Of a stretch of 64,000 nucleotides of DNA, positions 42,618 through 50,804 are shown one piece after another. Every line of letters begins with the position of its first letter. The first letter of the stretch is position 1. Source of the stretch: Actinomadura rifamycini DSM 43936. Its GTDB lineage: Bacteria; Actinomycetota; Actinomycetes; Streptosporangiales; Streptosporangiaceae. The notes under the pieces were generated by a model, which made no database searches, was not told the DNA's origin, and was given only the letters and a program-made list of their open reading frames with translations. A program made the position numbers and the translations under genes. Location of the stretch: the NCBI RefSeq assembly GCF_000425065.1, contig NZ_AULB01000009.1, positions 186,001 through 250,000 of the forward strand, in the 5' to 3' direction.

Positions 42618-43391
42618 GTGGAGATCGTGGGGCGCGGCTTCATCGCGCGCAACCTGCGGCCCATCTCCGGGTCGCACGACGACGTGGTGGCGTTCGCCGC
42701 CGGGGTGCCGACGACGAGCACGACGCTGGACGACCAGTTCCGCCGCGAGGCGGTGCTGCTCTACGACGTCGTGCGCCGGTGCAAGGCGGACGGGCGGCGG
42801 CTGGTGTTCTTCTCCACCTGCTCCGCCGCGATGTACGGGGTGCCGGACTGCCTGCGCCGCGAGGACGCCCCGGTGTTCCCGCTGTCGGCCTACGGGCGGC
42901 ACAACCTGGCGATGGAGGGCGTCCTCGCCGCCGCGGGCATCGACTACCTCGTCATCCGGCTGACGCATCTGGTCGGCCCGTTCCAGCGCCCGCACCAGCT
43001 GTTCCCGCACCTGGTGCGGGGCGCGCTGGGCGGGTCGCTGACCCTGCACCGGGGCGCCCGCCGCGACCTGCTCGACGTCGTGGACATGGTGGCGATCCTC
43101 GACACGCTGCTGTTCCGGGGGGTCGGCCGGCGGGTCGTCAACATCGCCTCCGGGGTGCCGGTGCCGATCGAGGACATCGTCGCCCACATCGAGCGGCGGC
43201 TCGGCCGCACCGCCGACAAGCACTGGGTCGACCCGCCGGACGGGAACATCGAGGAGCCGGTGGACCTCACCCGGCTGACGTCCCTCGTGCCCGGGGTCGC
43301 CTGGATGGGGTTCGGCCCCGACTACTACCGCTCGGTCATCGACCGCTACATCGGCGCCTACACGCGCGACGCGCTGCTCCGCGCGTCCTGA
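42618..43391 (+). CDS. NDP-hexose 4-ketoreductase (short SDR/epimerase-like)
   Basis: A 257-residue extended-SDR-like protein that begins VEIVGRGFIARNLRPI, a compact variant of the nucleotide-binding loop. Further motifs: FFSTCSAAMYG, SAYGRHNLAME (Y-x3-N in place of the usual Y-x3-K), and RRDLLDVVDMVAILD. The family (UrdZ3/LanZ3-like) reduces the 4-keto group in D-olivose-type pathways. Asparagine at the usual lysine position is notable and should be checked. GTG at 42618 lies 9 bases after the dehydratase stop. A 26-bp inverted repeat follows the gene. Confidence 0.85.
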   Translation: MEIVGRGFIARNLRPISGSHDDVVAFAAGVPTTSTTLDDQFRREAVLLYDVVRRCKADGRRLVFFSTCSAAMYGVPDCLRREDAPVFPLSAYGRHNLAMEGVLAAAGIDYLVIRLTHLVGPFQRPHQLFPHLVRGALGGSLTLHRGARRDLLDVVDMVAILDTLLFRGVGRRVVNIASGVPVPIEDIVAHIERRLGRTADKHWVDPPDGNIEEPVDLTRLTSLVPGVAWMGFGPDYYRSVIDRYIGAYTRDALLRAS

Positions 43392-43400
43392 CGCCGGGGC

Positions 43401-43454
43401 CCGACACGCCGCCGCCGCCCGCCCGGGACCGGGCGGGCGGCGGCGGCGTGTCGG
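43401..43454. terminator. perfect 26-bp inverted repeat between convergent genes
   Basis: Arms 43401-43426 and 43429-43454 are perfectly complementary, with only GA between them. The arm begins CCGACACGCC and ends GCCCGG. This is one of the longest perfect stems in the window and probably terminates both the 4-ketoreductase and the convergent glycosyltransferase transcripts. Confidence 0.85.
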
Positions 43455-43463
43455 CGCGGCACC

Positions 43464-44684
43464 TCACCCCACGGGCACCGGTCCGGCGGCGGCTCCGGCG
43501 GGGACGCCCGCCGCGAGGCGCTCCAGGTCCGGGACGACGGCGGCCGGCGCGGGCTGCGCGCGCACCTCGGCGCGCAGCGCGGCCGTCCGCTCGCCGAACC
43601 GCGGCTCCGACAGCAGCCGCACCAGGTCCGCGCGCAGCGCCGCCGCGTCCGTCCCGGTGGCCTCCCGGACGATCCCCGCCCCCGCGGCCGCGATCTTGTG
43701 GCCGTGCAGCCGGTGGTCGGGCAGGTGCCCGACGACGAGCTGCCGGACGCCCGCGTCCAGCGCGGTCAGCGTGGTGCCGCCGCCGCCCTGGTGGACGATC
43801 GCCGAGCAGTGCCGCAGCAGCATGTGCAGCGGGACGGACTCGGCGACCCGCACCCCGTCCGGCAGGTCCCCGTACAGGGGGCGCTGCTCGGGCGTCGTCG
43901 CGACCAGCACCTCGACGTCCAGCTCGGCGGCGGCGGCCACCGCGGCGGACCCGTGGAAGTAGCCCTCGGCCGCGTACTGCCCGCCGGTCGTCCCCCACGT
44001 GACGCAGATCCGGGGGCGGCGCGGCGGCGCGAGCGTCCAGTCCGGCTCGGCACCCGGCCCGTTGTAGGGGACGTAGCGCACGGTGCGGCGCGGGATCGGC
44101 GCGGGGATCTGCAGCGACGGCGGGAACGGGTCGAGGGTGAGGTCGCCGAGGTCGTCGAAGCCGGGCAGCCCGAGCCGGCCGAGCAGCGGGCCGAACTCGG
44201 GGACGTCGCCGAGCAGCCCGGGGTCGCGGTGGCGGTCGCCGTAGGCGAGGTCGACGCCCCACAGGTGCCGCGCGGCCGGGACGTCCAGGGCGGCGGCGGC
44301 CAGCGCGCCCGCGTAGGCCATCGGGTCGAAGACCACCAGGTCGGGGCGCCAGGCGCGGCCGAAGCCGAGCAGGTCGTCCACCATGGCGTCGGCGACGCGC
44401 GCCCACGTCCCGATGGCGCGCAGGACGCGCTCCCGGTGCGGGGCCGTCCACCGCCGCTCGTCCGCGGCGCCGCCGTCGCCGGACGCGGCGCTGCGCCGGG
44501 CCGCGGCCATCACGTCCACGTCCCGGCCGACGGCGACGGCGGGCAGCCCGGAGCGGACGGTCGCCGCGACGTGCCCGGGCCGCGACGCCACCCGGACCTC
44601 GTGCCCGGCGGCGCGCAGCGCCCAGCCGAGCGGGACCATGTGCAGGTAGTGGGTCGGCCATGTCCATGTCATCAGCACGCGCAT
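43464..44684 (-). CDS. glycosyltransferase, GT1 family (antibiotic type)
   Basis: A 406-residue GT-B enzyme that transfers the NDP-deoxysugar onto the aglycone. The N-terminal acceptor domain starts MRVLMTWTWPTHYLHMVPLGWALRAAGHEV (broken for reading), the usual G/H-rich nucleotide-free site. The C-terminal donor domain holds the signature VHQGGGGTTLTALDAGVRQL with H-x-G-G-x-G-T-T, followed by LPDHRLHGHKIAAAGAG. It resembles EryCIII/DesVII-type transferases; no DesVIII-like auxiliary protein is seen. It is the only glycosyltransferase visible, consistent with one sugar type. It is divergent from a SARP gene with TTCGAG repeats between. Confidence 0.92.
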   Translation of the reverse strand: MRVLMTWTWPTHYLHMVPLGWALRAAGHEVRVASRPGHVAATVRSGLPAVAVGRDVDVMAAARRSAASGDGGAADERRWTAPHRERVLRAIGTWARVADAMVDDLLGFGRAWRPDLVVFDPMAYAGALAAAALDVPAARHLWGVDLAYGDRHRDPGLLGDVPEFGPLLGRLGLPGFDDLGDLTLDPFPPSLQIPAPIPRRTVRYVPYNGPGAEPDWTLAPPRRPRICVTWGTTGGQYAAEGYFHGSAAVAAAAELDVEVLVATTPEQRPLYGDLPDGVRVAESVPLHMLLRHCSAIVHQGGGGTTLTALDAGVRQLVVGHLPDHRLHGHKIAAAGAGIVREATGTDAAALRADLVRLLSEPRFGERTAALRAEVRAQPAPAAVVPDLERLAAGVPAGAAAGPVPVG

Positions 44685-44776
44685 GGCCGGACCGTCGCGC
44701 GGGACGCTCGAAGACGCCTGGAGTTCCCGGCGAGCCGCAGGTCACGGGGCCGCCCGCCGGCGGGCGCGCCGCTCCC

Positions 44777-44805
44777 TTCGAGGCGGTTTCGAGGGGAATT
44801 CGAGC
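44777..44805. promoter_or_regulatory. SARP-type direct repeat between glycosyltransferase and SARP genes
   Basis: TTCGAGG, TTCGAGG and TTCGAGC start at 44777, 44788 and 44799: three near-identical heptamers with exact 11-bp period. They lie 57 bases upstream of the SARP start and 92 bases from the glycosyltransferase start. Confidence 0.78.
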
Positions 44806-44861
44806 AGTCGATGTGACTGTGCGGGCATCCGGTACGGGGGGCGCGTGAGAGCAGCCGTGCG

Positions 44862-46688
44862 ATGAGCGATGGACGAACGACATACGGGGTGCTCGGCCCG
44901 CTGAGCGTCCGGCGCGACGGTGGGAACGTCACGCCGACGACGCCGAAGCTGCAGGCCCTGCTGACCCTGCTCCTGCTGCACCACAACCGCGTCGTGCAGA
45001 TCCCGGAGCTGATCGAGGAGCTGTGGGGGGACGGCCCGCCGCACAGCGCGGCGTCCACGGTCCAGACGTACGTGTACAAGCTGCGGCGGATCCTCGGGGG
45101 CGACAACGTCCTGCTGACCAGGTCGCGCGGCTACCAGCTGCGGATCGCCCCGGACGACCTCGACCTGTGCCGGTTCGAGCGGCTGAGCGAGCAGGGCCGG
45201 CGGATGCTGGCGCGGGGCGACGCGGCGGGCGCGCGGACGACGCTGGCCGAGGCCCTGTCGTGGTGGCGGGGCCCGGCGCTGGCGGGCGCGGCGCCCGGCG
45301 GGTCGCTGGCGGCGCACGCCATGCGGCTCGAGGAGCGGCGGCTGACGACGCTGGAGTGGCGCATCGAGGCGGAGCTGGGGCTCGGCCGGCACCGCGAGGT
45401 CATCACCGAGCTGCGGCGGCTCAGCGCCGACCATCCGACCCACGAGGGCCTGACGCACAAGCTCATGACGGCGCTGTCCCACTCGGGGCTGGGCCGCGAG
45501 GCCGCCGAGGTGTACCGGCGCGTCCGCCGCACCCTGGCGGGCGAGCTGGGCCTGGAGCCGTCGGAGGCGCTCCGGCGGCTGTACCTCGCCCTCGACGACG
45601 ACGGCGCGGACGGCCGGGACGGCTCCGGCGGCCGCGGCGCGGGGGGCGGCCGCCCGCCGGGGGCCGGGAGCGCGCCGCGGAGCGCGCCGCCGGGCGGGCT
45701 GCGGCCGCCGCCGGTGCCGGACCCGTTCGTGGGGCGGCGCGGCGACCGCGGCACCGCCGTGGGGATGCTGCTGGAGCACGGCGAGGCGGCGGTCGCGACC
45801 CCGATCGTGGCGCTCGCGGGGATGCCGGGCATCGGCAAGACGGCGCTGGCGGCCGAGATCACCCGCCGGGTCGCGCGCCGCTTCCGGGGCGGCACGCTGT
45901 TCGTGCCGCTGGGCGGCAGCGGCCCCGACCCGATGCCGGTGGACGCCGCGCTGGAGCGGATGCTGTGCGCGCTGGGCGTCCCGTCCCGGCAGCTTCCGGC
46001 GGAGACGGCGGAGCGCTCGGCGCTGCTGCGGACCGTGCTGGAGCGCCGCCGCACGCTGCTGGTGCTCGACGACGTGGCGTCCGCGGCGGACGCGCGGCTG
46101 CTGCTGCCCGGCTGCCCGCTGAGCGCGGTGCTGGTGACCGGCCGCGTCCCGCTGTACGGGCTGGCGGGCGCGCGCGTCCTGCGGCTGGACGGGCTGTCCC
46201 GCGACGACCTCGTCCGGTTGCTGGCCGCGGCCGGGCGGCGCGGCCAGGGGGAGCGGCGCGGGATGGAGCGGCTCGCGCGGCTGTGCGCGGGCAGCCCGCT
46301 CACGGCGCACGCCATCGCCGGGAGGCTGCGCGAGGACCCGTCCCTGCCCGCCGGCGCGCTCGCCGACCGGCTGCTGGGCGCGCGGCGCCCGCTGGACGAG
46401 CTGGGCGCGGGCGGGGAGCGGCTGCGGGCGCTGTGCGCCTCGATGTACGCGCGCCTGTCGGAGGACGAGCGCGCCGCCGTCCGCCGGCTCGCGGAGCTGG
46501 AGCCGGGCCCCGCCACGGTGGCGGACGCGGCGCGGGCGCTGGGGACCGACGAGCGCGCCGCCGAGGCGATCGTGGCCGTCGCGGCCGAACATTGTTTCCT
46601 CGTGATTACGGGGTACACCGGCGAGGGGCGGATGCGTTACCAATTCGCAGCCTTCGCCTACGCCTTCCTCGCCGAATACTTCGGCTGA
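44862..46688 (+). CDS. SARP regulator with NB-ARC ATPase domain (first of two)
   Basis: The 608-residue activator has a winged helix (residues 1-95, with TPKLQALLTLLLLHHNRVV and TVQTYVYKLRRILG), a BTAD domain (about 100-245), a glycine/proline linker and an ATPase domain with P-loop GMPGIGKT (320-327) and Walker B RTLLVLDDV. It lacks the long TPR tail of AfsR, so it is a medium-size SARP. Such proteins activate polyketide clusters by binding heptamer repeats near -35. An array of this type lies in its own promoter. The last part is lower in GC (KQC-SAATA region), and the downstream 650 bp are unusual. Confidence 0.93.
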   Translation: MSDGRTTYGVLGPLSVRRDGGNVTPTTPKLQALLTLLLLHHNRVVQIPELIEELWGDGPPHSAASTVQTYVYKLRRILGGDNVLLTRSRGYQLRIAPDDLDLCRFERLSEQGRRMLARGDAAGARTTLAEALSWWRGPALAGAAPGGSLAAHAMRLEERRLTTLEWRIEAELGLGRHREVITELRRLSADHPTHEGLTHKLMTALSHSGLGREAAEVYRRVRRTLAGELGLEPSEALRRLYLALDDDGADGRDGSGGRGAGGGRPPGAGSAPRSAPPGGLRPPPVPDPFVGRRGDRGTAVGMLLEHGEAAVATPIVALAGMPGIGKTALAAEITRRVARRFRGGTLFVPLGGSGPDPMPVDAALERMLCALGVPSRQLPAETAERSALLRTVLERRRTLLVLDDVASAADARLLLPGCPLSAVLVTGRVPLYGLAGARVLRLDGLSRDDLVRLLAAAGRRGQGERRGMERLARLCAGSPLTAHAIAGRLREDPSLPAGALADRLLGARRPLDELGAGGERLRALCASMYARLSEDERAAVRRLAELEPGPATVADAARALGTDERAAEAIVAVAAEHCFLVITGYTGEGRMRYQFAAFAYAFLAEYFG

Positions 46689-46789
46689 GCCGCCGCGGGG
46701 CCCGCGAGAATCCGTAATACCGGATTTCATTCGATTACGGACACTCTGCGGCGGGGCGTGGAATCGCTCCCGAGCCGCCGCGGAACCGC

Positions 46790-46801
46790 TCTCGATCGAG
46801 A
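46790..46801. promoter_or_regulatory. palindrome TCTCGATCGAGA, copy 1
   Basis: A perfect 12-bp palindrome about 100 bases after the first SARP stop codon. The identical 12-mer forms the core of the larger palindrome at 47231-47246, so the pair may be operators of one regulator. Confidence 0.45.
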
Positions 46802-46987
46802 AACCGGCGAGGTCCCGGGCGCACCGGCGGTCCCGGCCGCCGCCCCGCGTCCCGTCTCGCGGTACGGGTTTCGGACCGACCGCATTCCGAAGATCCCTGT
46901 CATGCACTGACGGCATTCGTCGACGGCGCGAGCCGACTCGTGTGAACGGGCGTCCAGGGGCGCTCCCGTGTCGGACCGTGCCACCGG

Positions 46988-47016
46988 CCGGGTTTCGGTC
47001 CCCGACCGAAACCCGG
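46988..47016. terminator. hairpin in the inter-SARP region
   Basis: A 13-bp stem (CCGGGTTTCGGTC/GACCGAAACCCGG) with a CCC loop. No U-run follows. It could end the first SARP transcript or be a regulatory hairpin in a long leader. Confidence 0.5.
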
Positions 47017-47230
47017 GAGGGGAGACTCCGGCGCGCAAGTGTCATCTGTCACGGGTCCCTTCCGTGCACCGAAGGTTCGTCTTTCAATTGTCTTAGCTTT
47101 GCGAACGATTAGCGGCTTTGCTGGTTCCTGACCCTATAAGTCCTAGACTGTCGAAATATGTACTGATAAAGTCCGACCGGCGCTATCAGATGATCGTCAC
47201 GTTGACCGGGCGTGGAGATCTCCGGCGCCA

Positions 47231-47246
47231 GGTCTCGATCGAGACC
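47231..47246. promoter_or_regulatory. 16-bp palindrome upstream of the second SARP gene
   Basis: GGTCTCGATCGAGACC is fully symmetric and lies 95 bases upstream of the second SARP start, downstream of the AT-rich promoter-like stretch. It is a good repressor-site candidate. Confidence 0.55.
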
Positions 47247-47340
47247 GCATCCGTCCGATGCCGCCCCGGCGGAGGCCGCCACCCGGCCGGCCGGCGCGGC
47301 GGATCGCCGGATGATCCCGGGTTTCACCATGGGAGGCAGC

Positions 47341-49224
47341 ATGGAATTCAAGATCCTCGGGGGTCTTGAAGTACTCCACGACGGCCGAGACATCACCCCG
47401 ACCGCACCAAAACTGCGGAGGGTGCTGTGCTTCCTGATTCTCCATCCGAACCAGATCGTGCAGACCGAAGCGCTCATCGACGAACTGTGGGGCGACTCGC
47501 CCGTGCGCAGTGCGATGACCACCATGCAGACCTACATCTACCTGCTCCGGAAGATCATCAACGAGGAACTCGAACCGGACGCGGGGGAGCGGTTCCTGCT
47601 CACCCGGCCGTCCGGTTACATGGCCGCGGTCCCCAGCGACCACATCGACCTGTTCCGGTTCGAGGCGCTCACCGAGCGCGGGCGGGCGGCGCTGCACGGC
47701 GGTGACCCCGAAACGGCGGCGGACCTGCTCAGCGAGGCGATGGGCCTGTGGCGCGGAGCCGCGCTGGCGGACGTCCGGACGGGCCGGCTGCTGCAGGCGC
47801 ACGTGACCCGGCTCGAGGAGAGCCGCATCCGGACGCTGGAGATGCGGATCGAGGCGGACCTGCGCTGCGGCCGGCACCGGGAGCTGATCAGCGAACTCAA
47901 GGCGCTGACCGCCGAGCACCCCTACCACGAGGGCTTCCACCGCCCGCTGATGCTGGCGCTCTACCGCTCCGGCCGGCAGTGGGAGGCGCTCAACGCCTAC
48001 CGGTCGCTGCGCGAGGTGCTGGTCGGCGACCTGGGGCTGGAACCGTCGCAGGAACTCGCCGAGCTGCAGCAGGCGGTGCTGACCGGCGACCCGTCGCTCG
48101 ACCTGCCCCGCGACGCCGGCCGCGGGCCGCTCGGCCCGGCGCGGCAGCGCCCCGCCACCGCACCCGCCGGACCGCGGCCCCCCGCCCAGCTCCCGCCCGA
48201 CATCGCCGACTTCACCGGGCGCGCCCGGTCGCTGGACGCCGTGCTCGGCATGCTGTCCGGCCCGCCCGCCGGCACCGGCGCGCCCGCCGCGGCCCTGACC
48301 GGGGCCGTGGGGACCGGCAAGACCGCCCTCGCCGTGCACGCCGCGCACCGGGTCCGGGACGCCTTCCCGGACGGCCAGCTGTACGTCGACCTGCGCGGCT
48401 CCGGCACCGACCCCGCCGACCCCGCGACGGTCCTGTACGGGTTCCTGCGGGCGCTGGGCGTCGCGGCCGAGGAGATCCCGCCGGACCGCGCCGGCCGCGC
48501 CGAGCTGTACCGGCGGCGGCTCGAGGGGCGCCGGACGCTGGTCCTGCTGGACGACATGGGCGACCGGCCGGGCACCGCCGACCTGCTGCCCAGCGACCCG
48601 GGCTGCGCGCTGATCGCCACCATGCGGGGCGTCCCCCCGGAACCGCTGCGCGACCGCGAGGTCGCCGTCGGCGAGCTGTCGGCCGAGTCCGCCCGCGTCC
48701 TGCTCGGCCGGGTCGTGGGACGGCAGCGGCTCGCCGACGAGACCGAGGCCGCGGACCGGATCGTGCGGTACTGCGGGCGGCTCCCGCTCGCGGTGCGCGC
48801 CGCCGGGGCGCGCCTCGCGGCGCTGCCGTTCCTGAGCCTGGCCGCCTACGCCGAGCAGCTCGCGGTCGAACGGCAGCGGCTCGCCCAGCTGCGCTCGTCC
48901 GACTTCGACCTGCGCGCCCAGCTCGAGGCCGCCTACCGGAGGCTCGGCGAGGCGGACCGGACGGCGCTGCGCTGGCTGAGCCTGCTCTCCGGCTCCGCCT
49001 TCACCCCGCGCGGGTGCGCCGCCCTGATCGGCACCGACCGGGCGCAGGCGTCCGACGTGCTGGAACGGCTCACGGCCGCGCGCTTCCTGCGGGAGACACC
49101 GATGTACGAAGGCTCCGACCCCGGCGCCGAGCACCGCGTCTACCGCTGGACGTCCGAACTCCACCGCATCATGGTGTGCGACCAGGTGGTCGAGTCGCTG
49201 TCGGAGAGCCTGCGCGCAAGCTAG
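47341..49224 (+). CDS. SARP regulator with NB-ARC ATPase domain (second of two)
   Basis: A 627-residue activator of the same architecture as its upstream neighbour: winged helix (1-97, MEFKILGGLEVLHDGRDITP then TAPKLRRVLCFLIL), BTAD (about 102-245), proline-rich linker, and ATPase with P-loop GAVGTGKT (321-328) and RRTLVLLDDMGD as Walker B. The two are paralogous and probably arose by duplication. ATG at 47341 follows GGGAGG (47331-47336); in-frame upstream starts lack support. A 19-bp stem terminator follows. It likely controls the polyketide operons, perhaps in a cascade with the first SARP. Confidence 0.93.
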   Translation: MEFKILGGLEVLHDGRDITPTAPKLRRVLCFLILHPNQIVQTEALIDELWGDSPVRSAMTTMQTYIYLLRKIINEELEPDAGERFLLTRPSGYMAAVPSDHIDLFRFEALTERGRAALHGGDPETAADLLSEAMGLWRGAALADVRTGRLLQAHVTRLEESRIRTLEMRIEADLRCGRHRELISELKALTAEHPYHEGFHRPLMLALYRSGRQWEALNAYRSLREVLVGDLGLEPSQELAELQQAVLTGDPSLDLPRDAGRGPLGPARQRPATAPAGPRPPAQLPPDIADFTGRARSLDAVLGMLSGPPAGTGAPAAALTGAVGTGKTALAVHAAHRVRDAFPDGQLYVDLRGSGTDPADPATVLYGFLRALGVAAEEIPPDRAGRAELYRRRLEGRRTLVLLDDMGDRPGTADLLPSDPGCALIATMRGVPPEPLRDREVAVGELSAESARVLLGRVVGRQRLADETEAADRIVRYCGRLPLAVRAAGARLAALPFLSLAAYAEQLAVERQRLAQLRSSDFDLRAQLEAAYRRLGEADRTALRWLSLLSGSAFTPRGCAALIGTDRAQASDVLERLTAARFLRETPMYEGSDPGAEHRVYRWTSELHRIMVCDQVVESLSESLRAS

Positions 49225-49225
49225 G

Positions 49226-49270
49226 GCCGGTGATGATGGCCCGTCGGGGACACGGGCCATCATCACCGGC
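49226..49270. terminator. terminator of the second SARP gene
   Basis: A perfect 19-bp stem (GCCGGTGATGATGGCCCGT with its complement) and a 7-base loop, beginning one base after the stop codon. It can also serve the convergent P450 gene. Confidence 0.88.
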
Positions 49271-49317
49271 GGTCCAAGGGGCGGGAACGGGACGCGCCGC
49301 GCGCGGCACCGCCCGCC

Positions 49318-49396
49318 TCACCGGCCGTGTCACCGGCCGTGTCACCAGCCGTGTCACCAGCCGTGTCACCAGCCGTGTCACCAGCCGTGTCACCAG
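49318..49396. repeat. 12-bp tandem repeat (6.6 copies) at the 3' end of the P450 gene
   Basis: TCACCAGCCGTG is repeated in tandem: two units with G (TCACCGGCCGTG), four with A, and a partial unit. The P450 stop codon (49390-49392 on the minus strand) is within the last partial unit, and because the period is 4 codons every further unit supplies an in-frame TGA. The array lies in the gap between convergent genes. Confidence 0.9.
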
Positions 49397-50664
49397 GCTA
49401 TGGGCAGCCGTTCCGGACCGCGCACCATCCCCCCGCCGCGCCAGCGGACCTCGGCGTCCGGCACCGCGAGCCGCAGCGCCGGCAGGCGCCGCACGAGCGC
49501 GGCCAGCGCCTCCTCCAGCTCCACCCGGGCCAGGGAGGCGCCCAGGCAGTGGTGCGGCCCGTGCCCGAACGCCAGGTGCGGGTTGGGGCTGCGCGTCAGA
49601 TCGAGCCGGTCGGGTTCGGCGAACACCGCCGGGTCCCGGTTCGCCGACGTCGTGGCCGGCAGCACCGCCTCGCCCGCCCGCACGGTGACCCCCGACCCCG
49701 GCGGGCCGAGCCGCACGTCCCGCGTCGCGACCCGGATCGTCCCCCCGGCCGCCGAGACCGCGACGTGGCGCAGCAGCTCCTCCACCGCCGTGCGCAGCGC
49801 GGCCCGGTCCGCCAGCCGCGGGTCGAGCATCCCGTCGCGGCGCAGCAGCGCGTGCACCGACCCCGCGACCATCCCGGCGGACGTCTCGAAGCCGGCCACG
49901 AGGATCGTCAGGCCGAGCGCGACCAGCTCGGTCTCGGTCATCCGGTCCTCGTCGCGGGCCCGCACCAGCGTGCCGAGCAGGTCGCCGGACGGCTCGGCGC
50001 GCCGCAGCGCGACCAGCTCCGCGAGGTAGCCGCGCAGCTCCTTCGCCGCCCGCTCGGTCTCCTCCGGCGGCGTCGCGGCGCCGCCCAGGTAGGCGGCGCT
50101 CAGCGCGGCGAAGCGGTCCTGGTCGGGACGGGGCACGCCGAGCAGCTCGCAGATCACCGTCATCGCCAGCGGCCGCGCGTACCCGCCGACCAGGTCGGCG
50201 GTCCGGGACCCGGCGGTGAGGCCGTCGAGCAGCTCGTCGGCGATCGCGGCGACCCGGACCCGCAGCGCCGCGACCCGGCGGTGCGTGAACGCGCCCGCCA
50301 CGATCCGCCGCAGCCGCGTGTGCTCCGGCGGGTCCAGCGTCGTGATCGACCCGGACTCCAGCGGGACGCGGCGCAGCCGGGGCGCCCCCGCCGCGGCCGC
50401 GGCGGCGCGGCTGAACGCGGCCCCGGCCAGCACCTCCCGGTTCTCGGCGTACCGGGTGACGAGCCAGGCGTCCGTCCCCGACGGCAGCCGCACCCGCGCC
50501 ACCGGCCCGGCCGCGCGCAGCCGGCCGAACTCGGCGGCCGGGTCGGGGCCGTCCGGGACGGGGAACGGGAACGGCGGCGGTTCGGGCGCCGCCTCGTCCC
50601 GCACGGGCTCCGGTGGCACGGCCTGTTCCGGCATGACCTGTTCCGGCATGGCCTCTTCCGGCAT
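49390..50664 (-). CDS. cytochrome P450
   Basis: The 424-residue monooxygenase has the I-helix motif LVAGFETSAGM (acid-alcohol pair E-T), the K-helix E-x-x-R (EELLRHVAV), and haem-binding loop AFGHGPHHCLGASLAR with C373 as thiolate ligand. It is of bacterial class I size and needs separate ferredoxin partners; none is encoded nearby. It probably oxidises the polyketide or sugar. The start is the ATG at 50664 with AAGGGGGA upstream. The N terminus carries three MPE(E/Q)(A/V) repeats, so ATGs at 50649 and 50634 are alternatives. Divergent from the rmlB-polyketide operon. Confidence 0.93.
   Translation of the reverse strand: MPEEAMPEQVMPEQAVPPEPVRDEAAPEPPPFPFPVPDGPDPAAEFGRLRAAGPVARVRLPSGTDAWLVTRYAENREVLAGAAFSRAAAAAAGAPRLRRVPLESGSITTLDPPEHTRLRRIVAGAFTHRRVAALRVRVAAIADELLDGLTAGSRTADLVGGYARPLAMTVICELLGVPRPDQDRFAALSAAYLGGAATPPEETERAAKELRGYLAELVALRRAEPSGDLLGTLVRARDEDRMTETELVALGLTILVAGFETSAGMVAGSVHALLRRDGMLDPRLADRAALRTAVEELLRHVAVSAAGGTIRVATRDVRLGPPGSGVTVRAGEAVLPATTSANRDPAVFAEPDRLDLTRSPNPHLAFGHGPHHCLGASLARVELEEALAALVRRLPALRLAVPDAEVRWRGGGMVRGPERLPIAW
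50620..50664 (-). repeat. three tandem 15-bp units at the start of the P450 gene
   Basis: Units at 50620-50634, 50635-50649 and 50650-50664 differ at one or two bases and encode MPE(E/Q)(A/V) three times on the minus strand. Each unit contains an ATG, which makes the true start ambiguous. Confidence 0.85.
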
Positions 50665-50706
50665 GGGCTCCCCCTTCGGATGTCGGCGCCCAGCGTGCTC
50701 CGCGCC

Positions 50707-50724
50707 GGTCGAGCCTCGGTCGAG
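50707..50724. promoter_or_regulatory. SARP-type repeat, P450 side
   Basis: Two exact copies of GGTCGAG at 50707 and 50718, 11 bp apart, 43 bases upstream of the P450 start. Confidence 0.6.
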
Positions 50725-50751
50725 CCCCTTCCGCGGGCCCGCCGAGGCGCC

Positions 50752-50804
50752 GGTCGAGGGCCCGGTCGAGGGCCGGTTCAGCGGATCTCGAACGGCTCTC
50801 GACC
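50752..50804. promoter_or_regulatory. SARP-type repeat array upstream of the rmlB-polyketide operon
   Basis: Heptamers GTCGAGG (50765), GTTCAGC (50776), CTCGAAC (50787) and CTCGACC (50798) are spaced exactly 11 bp. An additional GGTCGAG at 50752 is 12 bp from the next copy. The array ends 65 bases before the rmlB GTG, a plausible place for an activator overlapping the -35 region. Confidence 0.72.

Larger units (their letters stand above)
46689..47340. other. 652-bp non-coding region between the two SARP genes
   Basis: No gene is supported. It contains the palindrome TCTCGATCGAGA (46790-46801), a hairpin with 13-bp stem CCGGGTTTCGGTC/GACCGAAACCCGG and CCC loop (46988-47016), an AT-rich stretch at about 47080-47200 that probably holds the promoter of the second SARP gene, and the 16-bp palindrome GGTCTCGATCGAGACC (47231-47246) whose centre repeats the first palindrome exactly. 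Confidence 0.65.

Noticed and set aside
49318..49396. Possible CRISPR array
   Set aside because: Units are 12 bp, directly tandem with no spacers, and there are no cas genes nearby.
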